Shown: in pieces, positions 26,477 to 35,563 of the stretch
How the letters are laid out: each line of letters starts with the position of its first letter
Numbering within the stretch: the first letter of the stretch is position 1
NCBI GenBank assembly: GCA_049306275.1
Contig: JBAQQB010000197.1
Span: 140,342-204,341 of the forward strand
Direction of reading: 5' to 3'
DNA from: JADJTT01 sp049306275
GTDB lineage: Bacteria; Bacteroidota; Bacteroidia; Chitinophagales; Saprospiraceae
DNA: 64,000 bases
The notes under the pieces: generated by a model
Told to the model about the DNA's origin: nothing
Database searches by the model: none
Seen by the model: only the letters and a program-made list of their open reading frames with translations
Program-made: the position numbers and the translations under genes

Positions 26477-28723
26477 TTATCTGTTTTTATGAATTTTTCC
26501 CTGAATCAGGCTGACCAATTTTTCCAGGCTTGCCCTGTTTTCCTCGAGTTCCATCGCCGCCACGATATCTTTTTTCTCCCGTTCGGTCAGGTGGAAGGAG
26601 ATGGTGGCTTCCTCGTTGCGGCTGCTGGGGTGGTAGGTAAAGCGCACGATCTCCAGCATGTTTTCCCCGAGCAGGTCGTGGAGCATGCCGATGCTGTTGT
26701 CGTGCTCGTAGTATTGCAGACCGATCAACTGGCCGGCGATGCCCAGGGGGCTGAAGATGGACTCCACCACCCCCTGGTTGGCGGAGGTGGGGATGTCGCG
26801 CTCGCGGTCGAAAGCCCACATCTCGACCAGCACCACGCCGCTGGTGTGCTGGAGTATCCAGTCGCGGAAGACATGCAGGTAGCGCGTGGCCGACTTGATG
26901 CCGAAGTCGTCGCGGAAACCGGCATCCATGGCCTCGATGGCAGGCTCGGTGGGGAGGTAGACATTTGGCAGGATGTAAGGAAAAGTGGCGTTCATCCGCA
27001 AGGCGGTGGAGAAGAGGAGGTTGGCGCCGTCCTGTCGTTCGAACAGGCGCCCAAAGTCCACGGCGTCGATTTCGGCGAAGTTGTTTTTATGCACGGCCAC
27101 CGGTGGTTTCATCATGTACGACACACCATGGGGCGAGATGATCATCCGGCGGCCGTCGTTGATGACGGCGGGGGTGAGAAACATCTTCGGGATCAGGGCG
27201 CGCTGTTCGGGAAGCCGGTAGTCGGATACCGTTTTTTGCAACACTCCACCCGTATTTTCATGCAATTGCTGCTCGAAGGCGTAGCCGCGGTCCTTGATAT
27301 ACCTGTGTCCGCTGGCCTCGAATCCGATCCAGGGGATGAACAGGTCGTTGGTGACAGTGGTGAAGGAAACGGCGTTGAGCAGGTCCCTTGCCACTTTGTC
27401 GATGTGTTTGGGGGAATACAGGTCTATGCTGTCGCCCTGTATTTTCCGCAGGTACAACTCCCGGTAATAAGCCGCGCCGATCATGCCGCCCGAGGCGCCC
27501 GTGATGAGCGCGGAGTGCCGGAACAGCGCGCCCTCGCTCAGGCTGTCGGCCATTTGCAGGGTGAGCAGGGTCCAGACTGAGGCTTTCAGGCCGCCGCCGC
27601 TGGGACAGAGCACCACGAGTTTGGGTTTTTTCCCGCCGGGAGTACCTGCCTTCTGCCGCCAGCGCTCCAGCATGGCGAGTTCCTCTAATTTATCGGCCCT
27701 TACATTTGCGGGGCTGCAAATCTCCTGGAGGCTCTCAAAGTCATACCGGGCTTTTTCGGCCTGGTAATCGAGCCCATAGGCCTTGTTGCGATGGTTCATG
27801 AACTCGTAGCGGGTGACGAAGTTAACTGCCAGCAGGAGCAGGATGACCACCGCGAAGCGCCATCCCCTGAACCAGTAGCTCAGCGCCCCGATCAGGGCGA
27901 TGAGGATGCTGAGCGCCAGGAAAATGCTGGCGCTGGCAGGTATCCGGAAATAGGGCAAATCGATGAGGTAGCCCAGCACTGCCAGGGAGATCAGGCTGAT
28001 GATCTGGACGAGCAGGGCGTTGGTGTGGTTCTGGCGGAAAACCCGCTCAAGCAGGGAGGTATCGTAGTGAGAGATGCTGCGCACGAGGCGGGGCCGCAGC
28101 GACTCGGTCAGGTAGGTCTCGATGCGCCAGCGCTTCTCTCCCTTCCGGATGTCTTCCATATCGGCAGCTTCGGGTTTTTCGGGCCATTTTCCGTCTTTTA
28201 TTTTGAGAAAGGAGAGAATATCCTTGTTGGTAAAATAAAAATAGGCAAACAGCCCGATGATCAGGCTGGCTACCCCGAAGAGGAAGCCCAGGCAGTGCAG
28301 GAAAATATCATTCCAGGTACTGAGCTCGTCGACGAGCTGAAAACGGATATGGGCGTATAGAAACAGCATTCCAAACGCAGCGGGAATGATGAAGTTGTTG
28401 ATGCAGAACTTCACGAAGGGCCGCGACAGGGTAGCCAGGAAGGGAAAGCGGTGGGCGCTGACGAGGTAGATTGTCAGGTTCCAGCTCATGACCATGGCGC
28501 CGTAGGCGAGCCCTGCGAAGAAGAAACTCCAGAAGTCAACCCGTCCCAGGTATTCAGGCGACCGGAAGAGGTAGACGATGCCGTATTTTTTACCGATATC
28601 GCCGGTCACGAGGAGGGTCAGCAGGACCCACATCGCCAGCAATAAAAGGTTGCTCCGCAGGTGCAGCGCCAGCAACTGCAGTGGGAAGGAATACACCAGG
28701 CGGGAGAACCATTTTCGCATCAA
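26477..28723 (-). CDS. membrane-anchored patatin-like phospholipase
   Basis: A 748-residue protein. The first half (about 1-310) holds about seven hydrophobic segments; the second half is a patatin-like lipid acyl hydrolase: oxyanion loop 'PSGGGLKAS' near residue 370, nucleophile elbow 'ITGASGGMIGAAYY' (GxSxG) near 411, and the Asp of the catalytic dyad in 'MDAGFRDDFGIKSATRY' near 610. The reaction is hydrolysis of acyl esters in membrane lipids. The start lies 3 bases after the stop of the thioredoxin-like gene, so the two form an operon. No regulator or toxin-antitoxin partner is evident. Confidence 0.88.
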   Translation of the reverse strand: MMRKWFSRLVYSFPLQLLALHLRSNLLLLAMWVLLTLLVTGDIGKKYGIVYLFRSPEYLGRVDFWSFFFAGLAYGAMVMSWNLTIYLVSAHRFPFLATLSRPFVKFCINNFIIPAAFGMLFLYAHIRFQLVDELSTWNDIFLHCLGFLFGVASLIIGLFAYFYFTNKDILSFLKIKDGKWPEKPEAADMEDIRKGEKRWRIETYLTESLRPRLVRSISHYDTSLLERVFRQNHTNALLVQIISLISLAVLGYLIDLPYFRIPASASIFLALSILIALIGALSYWFRGWRFAVVILLLLAVNFVTRYEFMNHRNKAYGLDYQAEKARYDFESLQEICSPANVRADKLEELAMLERWRQKAGTPGGKKPKLVVLCPSGGGLKASVWTLLTLQMADSLSEGALFRHSALITGASGGMIGAAYYRELYLRKIQGDSIDLYSPKHIDKVARDLLNAVSFTTVTNDLFIPWIGFEASGHRYIKDRGYAFEQQLHENTGGVLQKTVSDYRLPEQRALIPKMFLTPAVINDGRRMIISPHGVSYMMKPPVAVHKNNFAEIDAVDFGRLFERQDGANLLFSTALRMNATFPYILPNVYLPTEPAIEAMDAGFRDDFGIKSATRYLHVFRDWILQHTSGVVLVEMWAFDRERDIPTSANQGVVESIFSPLGIAGQLIGLQYYEHDNSIGMLHDLLGENMLEIVRFTYHPSSRNEEATISFHLTEREKKDIVAAMELEENRASLEKLVSLIQGKIHKNR

Positions 28724-28726
28724 CGC

Positions 28727-30106
28727 TTATTCACCGAATATCTCCGCCAGTTTGGCTTCCAGCGCGGGCCCGCGCAGGTTGCGCGCGATGATCTTGCCTT
28801 CGCGGTCGACGAGCACCGTATGCGGGATGGAGCGCACGCCATAGAGCTGCGCCACGGAGTTTTGCCAGCCTTTGAGGTCGGAGATGTGCGGCCAGGTGAG
28901 CCCGTCGGCTTCGATGGCGCCTAGCCAGCGGGTGCGGTCGGTGTCGAGGCTAACGCCAAGCACGGTGAAACCCTGGGCCTGGTATTGGCTGTAGAGTTTG
29001 ACCACGTTGGGGTTTTCCCTGCGGCAGGGTCCGCACCAACTGGCCCAGAAGTCTACCAGCACCACTTTGCCCTTCAGGTCGCTCAGGCCGAACTCCTTGC
29101 CTTCCGGCGTAGCCTGTTTGAAATCAGGCGCAGTGCCGCCTTCCACGAAGGCCTCAAGGCGGGTGATATCGGATTTCAACTTCTCTGCCGCCTGGGGTTC
29201 ATTGGCGCCGAAACGCTGGACGAACTCCTTGGCGTAGGGGATGAAATTCGGGTGGTTCTTGGTCTGGAGCATGGCGATGATCCCGCCCAGGGCGAGCTGG
29301 TAGGTGCGGCTGCCGGCAGGAATGGACTTCAGGGCCTCGTCGATGAGTTCCTTGTGTTTTTCCTTTTGCAGGCCGGTGTTGGTGATGGTCTCGGTATAGC
29401 TCTTCCAGGCTTCATATACCCAGGGCATATAGCCGAGGTCCTGGTTCTTCCAGTCGACGAACTGAAAATATTTTTTCGCGAAATAAAACAGTTCGTTGTC
29501 GAAGCCTTCGCCGTAGTTCTGGTAGCTCAGGTAGGTGTTGAGGGCCGCGACGTGGTAGAAGTAAGGATTTGCGGTCTTGAGCGAATCGAGCAGGCGGATG
29601 CGCTGCTCGTCGTTGGCCTTCATCTGCTGGGCGACGATCTTGGCCTGCTCGGGGTTGGCGGCGGCAACAGCCCTGTATTGCTGGGCGATCTGGGTCGCCT
29701 GCCCGCGCAGGGTGTTGACTCTGTCGCGTAATTTTTCGTATTCGACGTTGAGCGGCGATGCCGTGAACCGCGCCGTGCGCATCTGCTGGCAGCTGCCGGC
29801 GGCCTTTACGTCGGGCTCCGGGCCCAGGATAAGGGGCTTGACGTTATTTTCGTTGGTACCGAAATAGTAGAAGCGCGGCCCCGTTGCAGGGATGTCGAAA
29901 ACGGCCTTGCCGTCCTGGATCGTCGCGCCGTGCACCGACCGGAAACCAATTCCGTTGAACTCGAACAGGTAGAGGGATTCGGAGAGTCCCTGGCATTTGT
30001 CGACTGTGACTTCCAGGTGTACGCTCTTGTTTTCCTGGCTGGAAACAGACGCAGCGCTTGCAAGGAGGATAGCTGCCAAGGCGAAAACGCCGATTACTTT
30101 TTGCAT
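28727..30106 (-). CDS. TlpA-type periplasmic thiol-disulfide oxidoreductase
   Basis: A 459-residue exported protein: signal peptide ('VIGVFALAAILLASAASVSS'), an N-terminal beta domain of DUF4369 type (about 28-110), a long helical middle (about 120-310, many Gln/Ala/Lys, with several TPR-like helices), and a C-terminal thioredoxin domain with 'VVLVDFWASWCGPCRRENP' (WCGPC near 357-361) and the cis-Pro in 'YGVRSIPHTVLVD'. It reduces or shuffles disulfides outside the cytoplasm. It has a very good promoter at 30135-30166 and is followed after 3 bases by the patatin gene. Confidence 0.9.
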   Translation of the reverse strand: MQKVIGVFALAAILLASAASVSSQENKSVHLEVTVDKCQGLSESLYLFEFNGIGFRSVHGATIQDGKAVFDIPATGPRFYYFGTNENNVKPLILGPEPDVKAAGSCQQMRTARFTASPLNVEYEKLRDRVNTLRGQATQIAQQYRAVAAANPEQAKIVAQQMKANDEQRIRLLDSLKTANPYFYHVAALNTYLSYQNYGEGFDNELFYFAKKYFQFVDWKNQDLGYMPWVYEAWKSYTETITNTGLQKEKHKELIDEALKSIPAGSRTYQLALGGIIAMLQTKNHPNFIPYAKEFVQRFGANEPQAAEKLKSDITRLEAFVEGGTAPDFKQATPEGKEFGLSDLKGKVVLVDFWASWCGPCRRENPNVVKLYSQYQAQGFTVLGVSLDTDRTRWLGAIEADGLTWPHISDLKGWQNSVAQLYGVRSIPHTVLVDREGKIIARNLRGPALEAKLAEIFGE

Positions 30107-30134
30107 GGTAGAATTTTGATAATGAAAAGAGCCT

Positions 30135-30166
30135 CAAAATTAAGGGGATTGGAGGGGAAATGCAAA
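30135..30166 (-). promoter_or_regulatory. Bacteroidota-type promoter for the TlpA-patatin operon
   Basis: On the minus strand TTTG (30166-30163) is followed by exactly 20 bases and TAATTTTG (30142-30135), a full match to the sigma-A consensus of this phylum. Transcription should begin near 30129-30131, giving a leader of about 25 bases. The -33 element lies 5 bases from the stop codon of the preceding gene. Confidence 0.75.
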
Positions 30167-30170
30167 TGGC

Positions 30171-33100
30171 TCATTCCAGTGGGTCGGCCGAATCGTTGAC
30201 ATCCCCGGTTTTGATCGCAATGAAATCTGCTGTTCCCGGCCCATTGAGGTTATTGAAGGAGACGGATTCGGGGAATGGCTCCAGAAAAGGATTCGCCGGG
30301 TTTGGGAAAACGTAGTTCTTATCGACAAACCGCCAGGAAGTATTCTGGGAAAAGCCCGGCTGTATGCCGAGAATGACCTTTCTGATCTCGACCAGATCAA
30401 GGGTGGTGACGGCGCCCGACCTGTTGGCATCCGCTGCGATGATCTTATAGGGCGAATCGAGCGATACAACACCCAGGATATGCCGGCTGACCAATACCAT
30501 GTCGAAGGTGGTTACGCCATTGGCAGGGTCTTCTGTTTTGGATGGAAGGATGGTATAATCGCCTCCATCCGGCAGGAAATCGAACAGAAACAGGCCGCTG
30601 GGCGAAGTCTGGATGGAATCGCTGCTGTTTAGCGCCACCCACGCGTTGGCGACGGGGCTGTCGCTTGCTGTCGAGATAGCCCCGGAAATGGAAGTTTGGG
30701 ATGTACAGGCGGCCAGATTGTTTTGCACGATGAGTTCGACCGCGCAATAATCCTGATTGCCTTCCTTGTCTGTGACCCAGATTTCCAGATCGTTAGCGCC
30801 GATGTTGGCGCAGGTGAACACCCGGACGCTGTCGGCAATATCAGGAGAAAAGGAGAACTGCAAGCTGCCCCCTTCCGTGCAATTGTCGAAGCTGCTTTCA
30901 TCGAAGGCAAGTGCGCCGACCTGTACCATTGGATCGGGAAGATTCATGATCTCAACGATCAGGCTTTCACAGACCGGACTGGGCTTCTTGCAATCGTAAA
31001 TGGTAAAGGTCCTTGTGCAAATGGTGTGGTTACCGCAGTCGTCCTCCACCTCAAAGGCGTACCTGTGCGTCCCGGGGGGATAATTTCCACTGATCTCCTG
31101 CCCTTCTCCCGACTCATCGTCTGTTCCATCATCAAATAAATCGACGGTGTATCGGAAACTCAGGCGTTCAACAGGGGTGCAATCGTCTTCGGCTTCTACG
31201 GCAATCAATACCCCGCCTTCCTGGCAATCGGCGTCGAAGTGGCAAAACGTCAGATCTTCACAGGGACTCAATATGACCGGTGGGTCGGAGTTGGTAACCT
31301 CAATGACCTGAATATACTTCCAGATACCGGCTTGGGTTATCGGGTTGAACTGGCACCAGTCTATCACCAGCCACTCCCTGAGTATCTGCACACAGGCTGA
31401 AGGAGAATTAAGGTAGGTGTCGCTGTAGTTATAGGCGACATGAGCACAAACCGTATCGGCGGTGATCTGGGGGTATGCGTTTTCTGCCGGCAGGTTATCG
31501 GGGTCGATCCCTGCGCCACAAGTGGGCGAGGTAAAGTCTTGTGGCCAAATGATGTCGTCGTTGGGGTCGTTGGGGTCTGCCGGATTAATGAAAAAGGGTT
31601 CCTGGTTTTGGATGGAAATGGTTTGCAGGCAGGAAGCCGTTCGCCCTACGGCGTCTTCGATCATCCATTCCCTCCAGACGAAGCCGGCGCCACAGGAGTT
31701 GATCTGTATGCTGTCGAAGTAGGAGACTTCATAGTCAGGGCAGTTATCAGATGCAAGAGGCAACCCGGTAACGGACAGGTCGGAATAGTCGCCTTGGCAA
31801 TCGAGAACGATGTCATCGGGGCACAGAATGCCCGGGTTCAGGTTGTCGGTCACTTGCGCAGAAGAAAAACCCGTGCTGATATTGCCATCCTGGTCAGTAA
31901 CCCTGAGTTCTATCATCACCGGATGACCGACATCGCAGCAGAAAAAAGGCACTTTGGGGCCGAATGGAGTGGAGTCGTCGCCGTCGCAATATGGAGAGTC
32001 CATGCGTCTGGCGTCAATGGTCACGGCCCCACAATTATCCCAGCTCCCATCGTCAAAGGTCGAGGCGTTGACCAGGGTTGGAGAAGTAGGTAGAAGCGTA
32101 ATATTGGCATTGCTGACGCTTACCGCTACTGGCGGCACGATGTCGTGCACGGTTATCTTGAACAGACAGGTCGCCGTATTGCCGCATTCATCTGTTGCCT
32201 GGCAGGCCGCGTCGTATTCTCCATATCCAAGGTTGTAGATAGTGGTGCCTTGTACCAACCCGAACGATCCTTCTACTGAAATGCTGACTGCTGACCCGCA
32301 GGAATCGGCGGTGGCGGGCTCAGGAAAGATGATGGTCGCGGTACAGTCCAGATTGCTGGTATTCACCTCGACATCGTCTGGACACACCATGGTTGGGGGT
32401 AGTGTGTCCTGCACCGCGATGTGTTGGGTATGCTGTATGCTTTCCCCCCTGCATCCATCGTATATTTCCCATTCCCTGAAAATGGAATAACTGCCCTGGC
32501 AGGTTGCGACTGAAACGTCTTCAAAAAATGCCTCAAATCCGCATATGCTGTCGATAGCGTATCCATTAAAAGAAGGAAAACCTGTGATGGCAGGAGAGAC
32601 GTCGGTTGCAGGGCAATACAAGGGAGGCGCCTGGCTGCCATCCCAGTCGGGGGGCATGGAAAGGGCGCTTAGGGGCGGGCGCACTACGAATATCTTCTGA
32701 ATGCAGTGCGAACTGTGCCCGCTTCCGTCCGCAACCGACCATACCCGGTTGATCCGCTGGATGGTATCGGATTGGGCACAGTTGGTGTACACCGGGCTAT
32801 CGACATACGAAACGGTCAGCGTGTCGGTACAATTGTCTTCCATTTGGGGCAATCCGATCGACACAGGGTCGGTGGGGTCGAAACAGGAAACGGTAACGTC
32901 TTCACAGGTTATAGATGGCGGCAATTTGTCTTCCAGGAGAATTTCACCCGTGCAGAAATTGCCGTTGAGGGTATCGACCACGTTGGCGGAAATGGTTTGG
33001 TTAACATAATCTCCTGTGAGCAGCGGGCTTCCGGGGATCGGGTGGCCGTCTTCGTCAAACAATTGTACGACGAGATGGTCAAGACAGCCGGGGCCTGGAT

Positions 33101-33296
33101 TGCCGGCGAGCAAGACGATGGGGTCGATCCATGCGGTACACGAAGCATTCAGCGAAACCTGCACGTCGATACAAGTGAGCGTGCATTGTGACCAGGATTT
33201 GCAGGGGAGGAAAAATAGCAGAAAAGCAGGAAGAAGGCAAAATTTTCCGACAATACGGATGCTTCTCCCCTTCGCCGGGGTAGAGGAAAGGGGCAT
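30171..33296 (-). CDS. large secreted cysteine-rich protein with HYR-like repeats and dockerin-like C-terminus
   Basis: A 1,041-residue exported protein (signal 'LLPAFLLFFLPCKSWSQ', cleavage near residue 37). It consists of tandem Ig-like units with recurring themes 'D-x-x-x-P-x-I-x-C-P-D-D', 'VSCFDPTDPVSIGLP', 'YNLGYGEYDAACQATDECGN' and 'PPVAVSVSNANITL' that resemble HYR/PKD-type adhesion repeats, each with paired cysteines. Near residue 880 is a carboxypeptidase-regulatory-like beta-sandwich ('SDSPVANAWVALNSSDSIQ'), and the end (about 920-1041) has two dockerin-like calcium loops ('AADANRSGAVTTLDLVEIRK' and 'IKTGDVNDSADP'). No T9SS sorting domain is visible at the C-terminus. A surface scaffold or matrix protein is likely; the binding partner is unknown. 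Confidence 0.8.
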   Translation of the reverse strand: MPLSSTPAKGRSIRIVGKFCLLPAFLLFFLPCKSWSQCTLTCIDVQVSLNASCTAWIDPIVLLAGNPGPGCLDHLVVQLFDEDGHPIPGSPLLTGDYVNQTISANVVDTLNGNFCTGEILLEDKLPPSITCEDVTVSCFDPTDPVSIGLPQMEDNCTDTLTVSYVDSPVYTNCAQSDTIQRINRVWSVADGSGHSSHCIQKIFVVRPPLSALSMPPDWDGSQAPPLYCPATDVSPAITGFPSFNGYAIDSICGFEAFFEDVSVATCQGSYSIFREWEIYDGCRGESIQHTQHIAVQDTLPPTMVCPDDVEVNTSNLDCTATIIFPEPATADSCGSAVSISVEGSFGLVQGTTIYNLGYGEYDAACQATDECGNTATCLFKITVHDIVPPVAVSVSNANITLLPTSPTLVNASTFDDGSWDNCGAVTIDARRMDSPYCDGDDSTPFGPKVPFFCCDVGHPVMIELRVTDQDGNISTGFSSAQVTDNLNPGILCPDDIVLDCQGDYSDLSVTGLPLASDNCPDYEVSYFDSIQINSCGAGFVWREWMIEDAVGRTASCLQTISIQNQEPFFINPADPNDPNDDIIWPQDFTSPTCGAGIDPDNLPAENAYPQITADTVCAHVAYNYSDTYLNSPSACVQILREWLVIDWCQFNPITQAGIWKYIQVIEVTNSDPPVILSPCEDLTFCHFDADCQEGGVLIAVEAEDDCTPVERLSFRYTVDLFDDGTDDESGEGQEISGNYPPGTHRYAFEVEDDCGNHTICTRTFTIYDCKKPSPVCESLIVEIMNLPDPMVQVGALAFDESSFDNCTEGGSLQFSFSPDIADSVRVFTCANIGANDLEIWVTDKEGNQDYCAVELIVQNNLAACTSQTSISGAISTASDSPVANAWVALNSSDSIQTSPSGLFLFDFLPDGGDYTILPSKTEDPANGVTTFDMVLVSRHILGVVSLDSPYKIIAADANRSGAVTTLDLVEIRKVILGIQPGFSQNTSWRFVDKNYVFPNPANPFLEPFPESVSFNNLNGPGTADFIAIKTGDVNDSADPLE

Positions 33297-33344
33297 GTGA
33301 TTAATATTTGTAGCGCGATATCTTGTTATGATTCTCCCAGGCGC

Positions 33345-33364
33345 AAAAAAGCTGCACGTGCAGC
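33345..33364 (-). terminator. terminator of ligA
   Basis: The 14-base perfect palindrome GCTGCACGTGCAGC (33351-33364) is followed on the minus strand by TTTTTTG, the form of an intrinsic terminator for the ligA-rlmD unit. A second hairpin (AACTACC-AA-GGTAGTT, 33380-33395) precedes it. The rest of the 125-base gap shows nothing else clear. Confidence 0.75.
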
Positions 33365-33421
33365 GGTTTCCTGCCGGAAAACTACCAAGGTAGTTGCAAA
33401 ATAGTTGAATTTGGTTGCATG

Positions 33422-35560
33422 CTACCCGAAAATATTCAGGAATTCCTCCTCTGTCAGAATCTGCACGGTACCCAGTTCCCTGGCTTTTTTCAACTTCGAC
33501 CCCGCCTCTTCCCCCACCACCAGGATGTCGAGCTTGGAGCTGACGGCGCTGACGATCCGGGCGCCGGCGGCCTCGGCTTTTTCCTGGGCTTCCTTCCGGC
33601 CCATCGTCTGAAGGGTTCCGGTGAAAAGGATGGATTTGCCGGAGAGGGGGGCGTCTTCCGATGCGGCTTTTGGTTTGTCCTCTTCGGTTTGGTTGAGGTT
33701 GACGCCCAAGCTCTCCATCTCCTCCAGCATGCTGATGTTGGCGGGGTTTTGGAAAAAGGCCATCACGTTTTCAGCTACCACCGGGCCGATGTCCTTGATG
33801 TGGGTGTAGTCGTCGAGGGTCCAGCGTTGAAGGTCGAGCACGTGGCCGATCCCGGCGGCCAGCAGTTTGGAGGCTTTCTGGCCCAAATGGTGCACGCTCA
33901 GGCTGTGCAGCAGGCGCTGGATGGGGTTTTTCTTCGCTTTTTCTATGCTGGCCTTCAGGTTGGCGACCGACTTGGGGCCGAAGCCTTCCAGTTGCCCGAT
34001 CTGCTCGTAGGGCAGGCGGTAGACGTCGGCCAGGCTGCGCAGCCAGCCCAGTTCGAAGAAGCGCTCCACATTCGACTTGCCAAGCCCTTCGATGTCCATG
34101 GCATCCTTGGAGACGTGCCAGATCAGGCGCTGCAGGTCTTGAGCGCCGCACACGCAGTTGGGGCAGCGCCAGGCGGCTTCGCCTTCTTCACGCACCAGCT
34201 CTACGGGCTGTGCAGTGTCGTTGATAGGGCAAAAACGGGGAAATTCGATGGGTTGTTCATCGCCGTGCCGCAATTCGGTCATGGGCTTGACGATGTATGG
34301 TATGACGTCGCCGGCGCGCTCCACCAGCACAGTGTCGCCCAGGCGCAGGTCTTTGGTTTTAATGAAATCTTCGTTGTGGAGCGACACCGAAGAGATGGTC
34401 ACCCCGGCCAGCGGCACGGGCTGCAGCTTGGCTACGGGCGTGATGGAGCCTACTTTCCCCACCTGGTATTCCACGTTGAGCAGTTTAGTGGTGGCCTGTT
34501 TGGCCTGGAACTTGAAAGCGATGGCCCAGCGCGGGTGGTGGCTGGTATAGCCGCAGCGCTCCTGCAGGTCGCGGCGGTTGACCTTGACCACCATGCCGTC
34601 GATCTCGTAGGGGTATTCCTCGCGGCGGGCCTGCCAGTACATGCAAAAATCGATCACTTCGCGGATCCCTTTGCAGACTTTCCGCTCTTCTCCGGGGATT
34701 TTGAAGCCCAGTTTGCCCAGCATGTCGATGCTCTCGTCGTGGGTGGCGAAGCGGTTGAGGGCATCTGCCCCGTTTTGGCCGGCCGCAAACGACAGCTGAT
34801 ACACGAAGGCCTCAAGCCCGCGCTGGGCGGTTTCTTTGGGGTCTTTCATGCGCAGCCCGCCGGTGGCGGCGTTGCGGGGGTTGGCGAAGACCGCCTGCCC
34901 CTCCTTTTCGCGCCGCTGGTTGATCTGGGTGAAAATGTCTTTGCGGATGAGCACCTCCCCGCGCAGCTCGGCACGGTCGAGCCCGTATGCTGAGAAAGAT
35001 GCTTTCAGGGGAATGGAGCGGATGACCCTGGCGTTGGCGGTCATCTCCTCACCCATGATGCCGTTGCCCCGCGTGGCGGCCCTGGCCAGTGCGTCGTTTT
35101 CGTACACCAGCGCGATAGTGCCCCCGTCGAATTTGGGCTCCACGACATACTCCACCTCTTCGTCCTCCGGCAGCAGGGTCAGCTTTTTGACCTGCTCGTC
35201 GAAATCGTTGAGGTCTTCTGCGTCGTAGGAGTTGGCCAGGGAGAGCATCGGCGTCAGGTGCTCTACGGGGGGGAAGTCTTCGGTCAGGTCGGCGGAGACG
35301 CGCTGGGTCGGGGAGTCGGGCGCGATCATTTCCGGGAAGAGCGCTTCAAGTTCCTGCAGGCGCTTGAACAGCTGATCGTATTCAAAGTCGCTGACCACCG
35401 GCTCGTTGAGCACGTAGTAGCGCCATTCGTGGTAGATGATGACGTCGCGCAGGTCGCGCATCACCGATTCGGCGGCTTCGCGCGAGGGCAGGTCGCCGCG
35501 GTGTTCCAGCAGTTCCTTGGACAGGTCGTAGAATGCCCTTTGTTGTTCGGGGGTGTACAT
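33422..35560 (-). CDS. ligA: NAD-dependent DNA ligase
   Basis: A 712-residue essential ligase that joins nicks using NAD+. Domains in order: Ia (about 1-75, with 'YYVLNEPVVSDFEYDQLF'), adenylation domain with the AMP-accepting Lys143 in 'VEPKFDG', OB fold ('HHPRWAIAFKF' precedes it), zinc finger, helix-hairpin-helix ('DIEGLGKSNV'), and a C-terminal BRCT domain ('SGKSILFTGTLQTMGRKEAQ'). The zinc finger is odd: the first pair reads C-P-I-N where a second Cys is usual, while the second part ('RCPNCVCGAQ') has an extra Cys. Starts 3 bases after the rlmD stop, so the two are probably co-transcribed. Confidence 0.96.
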   Translation of the reverse strand: MYTPEQQRAFYDLSKELLEHRGDLPSREAAESVMRDLRDVIIYHEWRYYVLNEPVVSDFEYDQLFKRLQELEALFPEMIAPDSPTQRVSADLTEDFPPVEHLTPMLSLANSYDAEDLNDFDEQVKKLTLLPEDEEVEYVVEPKFDGGTIALVYENDALARAATRGNGIMGEEMTANARVIRSIPLKASFSAYGLDRAELRGEVLIRKDIFTQINQRREKEGQAVFANPRNAATGGLRMKDPKETAQRGLEAFVYQLSFAAGQNGADALNRFATHDESIDMLGKLGFKIPGEERKVCKGIREVIDFCMYWQARREEYPYEIDGMVVKVNRRDLQERCGYTSHHPRWAIAFKFQAKQATTKLLNVEYQVGKVGSITPVAKLQPVPLAGVTISSVSLHNEDFIKTKDLRLGDTVLVERAGDVIPYIVKPMTELRHGDEQPIEFPRFCPINDTAQPVELVREEGEAAWRCPNCVCGAQDLQRLIWHVSKDAMDIEGLGKSNVERFFELGWLRSLADVYRLPYEQIGQLEGFGPKSVANLKASIEKAKKNPIQRLLHSLSVHHLGQKASKLLAAGIGHVLDLQRWTLDDYTHIKDIGPVVAENVMAFFQNPANISMLEEMESLGVNLNQTEEDKPKAASEDAPLSGKSILFTGTLQTMGRKEAQEKAEAAGARIVSAVSSKLDILVVGEEAGSKLKKARELGTVQILTEEEFLNIFG

Positions 35561-35563
35561 CGT

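Noticed and set aside
33419..34993. A 524-codon open frame antisense to ligA.
   Set aside because: ligA has all its motifs in order; the antisense product is rich in Gly/Val/His/Asp with no recognisable domain, typical of a shadow.
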